A DNA stretch of 64,000 nucleotides, taken from the NCBI GenBank assembly GCA_019188255.1, contig JAETXT010000010.1:434001-498000 (forward strand). Direction: 5' to 3'. The translations under genes and the position numbers were made by a program. This document shows, piece by piece, positions 60,521 to 64,000 of the stretch (within the stretch, counting starts at the first letter, position 1; each line of letters starts with the position of its first letter). The notes beneath the pieces are model-generated. The model ran no database searches. It saw only the letters and a program-made list of their open reading frames with translations, and had not been told where the DNA came from. The DNA comes from Verticillium longisporum (Eukaryota > Ascomycota > Sordariomycetes > Glomerellales > Plectosphaerellaceae).

Positions 60521-61511
60521 ATGGGCGAATCTAGGTACGGAGAACCTCTCGCCTCCTGATGTTGTCTTTGGTGCACCTATGCGCCCTAAGCAACCCCGTT
60601 CCCCAATCTCGAGTCATCACTGACGAAGATGCTCATGTAGGCAAGAGCTTGTTCAGTGGCTGAACAGCCTTCTGCAGCTCAACATCACCAAGGTCGAGCA
60701 ATGCGGTACTGGGTAAGCACATTTCCTGCGCAGTTGGCGGTCGAAAGCCCCCACCTCCCATGGCTCACAAAAATCCCCCTTCCAGCGCCGCCCTCTGCCA
60801 AGTCTTCGACAGCATCTTCCTCGATATCCCCATGTCTCGTGTCAAGTTCAACGTCAATTCTGAATATGCGTACATTCAGAATTTCAAGATTCTGCAGAGT
60901 GAGCCTCCCAACTTTATTCATGCCCCCCCACCTCTACCCCTCTATTCCGACGCGCGAACTGACTTGCCATCCACCACGCAGACTGCTTCCACAAGCACCA
61001 GATTGATAAGCCCATTCCCGTCGAGAGTCTGGCCAAGTGCAAAATGCAGGACAACCTCGAATTCCTGCAGTGGACCAAGAAGTTCTGGGACCTCAACTTC
61101 CCCGACCACGAGTATGACGCCGTGGCGCGGCGCAAGGGCGGCACCCTCGCCGCCGGCGGTGCCGCGCCCCGCGCTGCCGTCGGTGCCGGCGCCGCCAGAC
61201 GCGGCGGCACGACGCCCACGACGGGCGGACCGCGGACGGCCAAGGCGGCCGTGGGCCCCGGCACGGCGGCGCTGCAGAACGAGAACACGACGCTGAAGGA
61301 GACGGTCGTCGGCCTCGAGCGGGAGAGGGACTTTTACTTCAGCAAGCTGCGTGACATAGAGCTCCTCGTGCAGCAGGCCGTGGACGAGGACCCCCAGCTC
61401 GAGAAGCAGGAGGACGGGCTCGTCAAGCAGATCCAGGCCATCCTCTACTCGACCGAGGAGGGCTTCGAGATCCCTGCCGAGGATCAGGTGGACGACCAGG
61501 AGACGTTCTAA
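60521..61511 (+). CDS. BIM1: EB1-family microtubule plus-end protein (Bim1/Mal3)
   Basis: EB1 proteins track growing microtubule ends and recruit partners. Four exons (60521-60534, 60641-60712, 60786-60898, 60982-61511) give 242 residues in frame. The first exon is only 14 nt and encodes MGES plus two bases. The calponin-homology domain occupies residues 4-105: 'RQELVQWLNSLLQLNITKVE', 'AALCQVFDSIF', 'VKFNVNSEYAYIQNFKILQN', 'DNLEFLQWTKKFWDLNF'. A Gly/Ala-rich basic linker follows. The EB-homology coiled coil then runs from 'LERERDFYFSKLRDIELLVQ' to 'ILYSTEEGF'. The tail ends acidic-ETF, an aromatic-terminated acidic end like the EEY/F tails bound by CAP-Gly partners. Confidence 0.95.
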
Positions 61512-62703
61512 GCTGTGAACTGGGAGCAGTGGACTGGGGCAGTGGACGGGCCACGCAACAGACCCTGGGGTCGCCGGCCGGCAGGAAACACGGCATCCTG
61601 GCATACGAGAAGACGAAGAGGGAGAGAGAGAAGGAGAAAGAGCGGATGCTGATGGAGACTGGGGACGAATCGGCACAAATACCCCGAGGGATAATGATGT
61701 GCTGACATGGAACGTCGATGGCTCGACAGTCCTGGAGTACCTACCTCTTTGACGATCACTCACGATAGAGAACGCAATGCACAAGTACGGTTGTGCTGGG
61801 ATTGCACTTGTGTTTGTGACATGGGCGCTCATCAGTGTTGTGGATGCAGCCCTGCAAGTATGTAACGTGCCAGCTGTCGTTGGTTCACGACCAACAGTAG
61901 ACGAAGGTCACTGGGAGTCGTGTGGGGAGTAAGTTTGAGCTTCTGGCATGGTGGCCTGAAGAAGAGGTCTATGGGTGTAGTATAGATCTGCGTCTCATGC
62001 CTGGCATGGCGATGGAAAAAGGGAGCCCCTGCTTGACACCCGGGTTGACGTGTTTACCGCCCGATCGGTCCTTTGTTCTTGGTTTGGGTTTGGCGCCGAG
62101 CCAATACCGATGGCGCGGCCACCCAAGCCATTCGATGGCGGCCATTCGGCAGAGATGGATCACTGACTGCCTGGGGTCTACCACCTCAGCCTTGCTCAGG
62201 TCGCTTGATCGAGTGACTCAAGGTCCCTGTTTTCAGTGCTCCACATACCTGCCTAGGCACCTGGGGCACCCCCTGCCGACGGCAGCCCGGCGAAGGCGCT
62301 GTAGGCACTTTAAGGTAGGTGGGTGCCCTGTACATGTCCCTACCTGGCCTGTGCTGCCCTGCAACAGCGCTAGCTCCGAACCCTCCACCTCCACGGGCAA
62401 AGGCTTGCTGACGTCGGTCAATGACCATTAAAACAGCTGACGTCCTCCGAGCAACCATCGTCCAACAACCAACACCAGCATCTGTACCACCATTTGAACC
62501 CAGCATCGTGTGTCACCAGTCCTCATCCAGCGAATCCTTCATCCATCACTACGTCAATCGGGCCCCCCTGGGTCAACTCGAGTGCTCGATCTTCCTTTCG
62601 ACCGACATCTCACTTCGTCGATACCCTAGAACGTGGGCAAGCAACCCCCACGCACCCTGAGGCACGCCTACGAAGGGACGTTCCGGCAATACAAACCCCA
62701 AGC
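61512..62703. other. Intergenic between EB1 and VAM7
   Basis: No gene recognised. The right part is the VAM7 promoter and leader. The VAM7 frame stays open back to 62494, but the upstream residues have no family character, so it is taken as leader. Confidence 0.5.
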
Positions 62704-63810
62704 ATGGCGCCTCCCGCCGAAATCTCCATCCCCTCGACGATTCTTTCTACCGGCGAGTCGAAACCCTTCACCCTCTACAACATCCCCCTGCGCCGGCCCC
62801 TGCGCCCCTTCGTCGTGCAGAAGCGCTACTCCGACTTTGCCAGCCTCCACAGCAGCCTGACGACGCACGTGGGCTCGCCGCCGCCGGCACCCCTCCCCCA
62901 GAAGTCGTGGTTCAAATCGACCGTCTCGTCGCCCGAGCTCACCGAGAACCGCCGCCGCGGCCTGGAACACTACCTCCGCACCATTGCCGAATCACCCGAC
63001 CGCCGATGGCGCGACACGCCCGCCTGGCGTGCCTTCCTCAACCTCCCGTCGGGCGGGTCGGCCGCCGGGTCGGCCATCTCGTCCGGCGGTCTGTCTAGGC
63101 CGCAGCAGGCCGGCGCCGGCGACCCGGGCACCTGGCTCGACATGCACCGCGAGATGAAGGCGTGCCTGCACGAGGCGCGGCTGGCGCTGGCGCGGCGCGA
63201 CGGCGCCGCCGAGGCGGGCAACGGCACGGGCGCCGCGGAAGCGGGCGCCGCGGCCAAGCGCGCGCTCGTCAAGGCCGGCACCGTGGGGTTCAGCCTGACG
63301 GACGGGCTCAAGGCCATGCAGGAGGGCGGGCGCCTGGGCGACGGCGAGCTGCGGCGGAGGCGCGACCTGCTGTCGAGCGCCAAGGTCGAGAGGGAGGGGC
63401 TCGACAGGCTGAGCAACAGCTTCGCGTCGGCGCAGGTAGCCCACCAGGGCCAGGGCGGCGGCGGCGGGCGCGAGGGCATCGCGCCAGCGGGGGACAAGGC
63501 GGCGTTGCTCGGGGCGGCGGCGTCGCGGGCGCGCCCCGGCGGCCGCGTGCTCGGGGCGCCGCTGCCTGAGACGGAGAGGACGCGCGAGCTCGACAACGAG
63601 GGCGTGCTGCAGCTGCAGAAGCAGATGATGGGCGAGCAGGACCAGCAGGTCGAGGCCCTCGGCGCCATCATCCGCCGCCAGAAGGAGATGGGCCTGCAGA
63701 TCAACGAGGAGATCGAGGCGACGACCGACATGCTCGACCGCATGAACGAGGACGTCGACCGCGTCGGCGGCAAGGTGCGCGTCGCCAAGAACCGCATCAA
63801 GAAGCTCTGA
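62704..63810 (+). CDS. VAM7: VAM7, vacuolar PX-domain Qc-SNARE
   Basis: Vam7 is a soluble SNARE brought to the vacuole by PI3P and needed for homotypic vacuole fusion. A single exon gives 368 residues. The ATG at 62704 is chosen because the PX domain begins at once: 'EISIPSTILST', 'FVVQKRYSDFASLHSSL' with the phosphoinositide-binding RYSDF, and 'PLPQKSW'. An Ala/Gly-rich middle section is followed by a C-terminal SNARE helix from 'EQDQQVEALGAIIRRQKEMG', with a zero-layer Gln in 'LQINEEIE', and no transmembrane anchor, as in Vam7. The middle is unusually GC-rich but the frame is intact. Confidence 0.93.
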   Translation: MAPPAEISIPSTILSTGESKPFTLYNIPLRRPLRPFVVQKRYSDFASLHSSLTTHVGSPPPAPLPQKSWFKSTVSSPELTENRRRGLEHYLRTIAESPDRRWRDTPAWRAFLNLPSGGSAAGSAISSGGLSRPQQAGAGDPGTWLDMHREMKACLHEARLALARRDGAAEAGNGTGAAEAGAAAKRALVKAGTVGFSLTDGLKAMQEGGRLGDGELRRRRDLLSSAKVEREGLDRLSNSFASAQVAHQGQGGGGGREGIAPAGDKAALLGAAASRARPGGRVLGAPLPETERTRELDNEGVLQLQKQMMGEQDQQVEALGAIIRRQKEMGLQINEEIEATTDMLDRMNEDVDRVGGKVRVAKNRIKKL

Positions 63811-64000
63811 CTGGGTGCCGTCCTTCTTCTTCTTCTCCGCGGCGTCCTCGGCGTGGCCGCCGTCGTGGTCTGGGCGCGCATGCTGGCCGGGGCGTGTGCG
63901 GGTGTCATTGCGTGGTGTTTGGAGTTTGCCGTTATGGTTCTCGGGACGCGCGCTCGTCGATGATGAGCGCCGCCGGCGATTGTTTGCTACTTGTACTCAG
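63811..64000. other. VAM7 3' flank
   Basis: Window edge. Nothing recognised. Confidence 0.5.

Overview
The window is nuclear DNA of a filamentous ascomycete, most likely a Sordariomycete (an inference). The evidence is short GT-AG introns of about 45-110 bp, fungal-only families (FunK1 kinase, DUF2457-like, DUF4045-gelsolin, DUF7730-like, APP1) and a transposon mutated in the pattern of repeat-induced point mutation (RIP). There are no bacterial-style operons.

Layout, left to right: a DUF2457-like protein; the COPII GTPase SAR1; a Tgl3/4/5-like patatin lipase; a small unrecognised protein with a KEN box. Next comes a gene-free AT-rich island (11.2-17.8 kb), which is one RIP-destroyed LTR retroelement carrying a younger, unmutated 433-bp solo LTR. 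Then SEC63; a DUF7730-like protein (minus); a GNAT acetyltransferase with an internal stop (minus); the ARF-like GTPase ARL2; a DUF4045/gelsolin-repeat protein; class-II cAMP phosphodiesterase (minus). A gene-poor block at 34.9-41.2 kb holds a decayed reading frame with nine in-frame stops and an intact FunK1 kinase (both minus). The right third carries a 761-residue conserved fungal protein (minus), a DIP2/CPS1-type double AMP-binding protein, the phosphatidate phosphatase APP1 (minus), the ribosome-biogenesis helicase DRS1 (minus), an EB1/Bim1 microtubule plus-end protein and the vacuolar Qc-SNARE VAM7.

Most genes are core housekeeping functions: secretory traffic (SAR1, SEC63, VAM7), lipid turnover (lipase, APP1, probably DIP2), cytoskeleton (gelsolin-like, EB1, ARL2), cAMP signalling and ribosome assembly. 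They sit as ordinary single eukaryotic genes in mixed orientation, with no sign of a secondary-metabolite or defence cluster.

Two observations matter most to a reader. First, seven otherwise well-conserved genes contain ten reading-frame breaks. Every one is repaired by adding exactly one base, nearly always in a C or G run, so systematic base loss in the assembly is more likely than real pseudogenes. Second, the RIP island has two clear mutational ages: an old element almost stripped of CA/TG dinucleotides, and a solo LTR that landed afterwards and is untouched.
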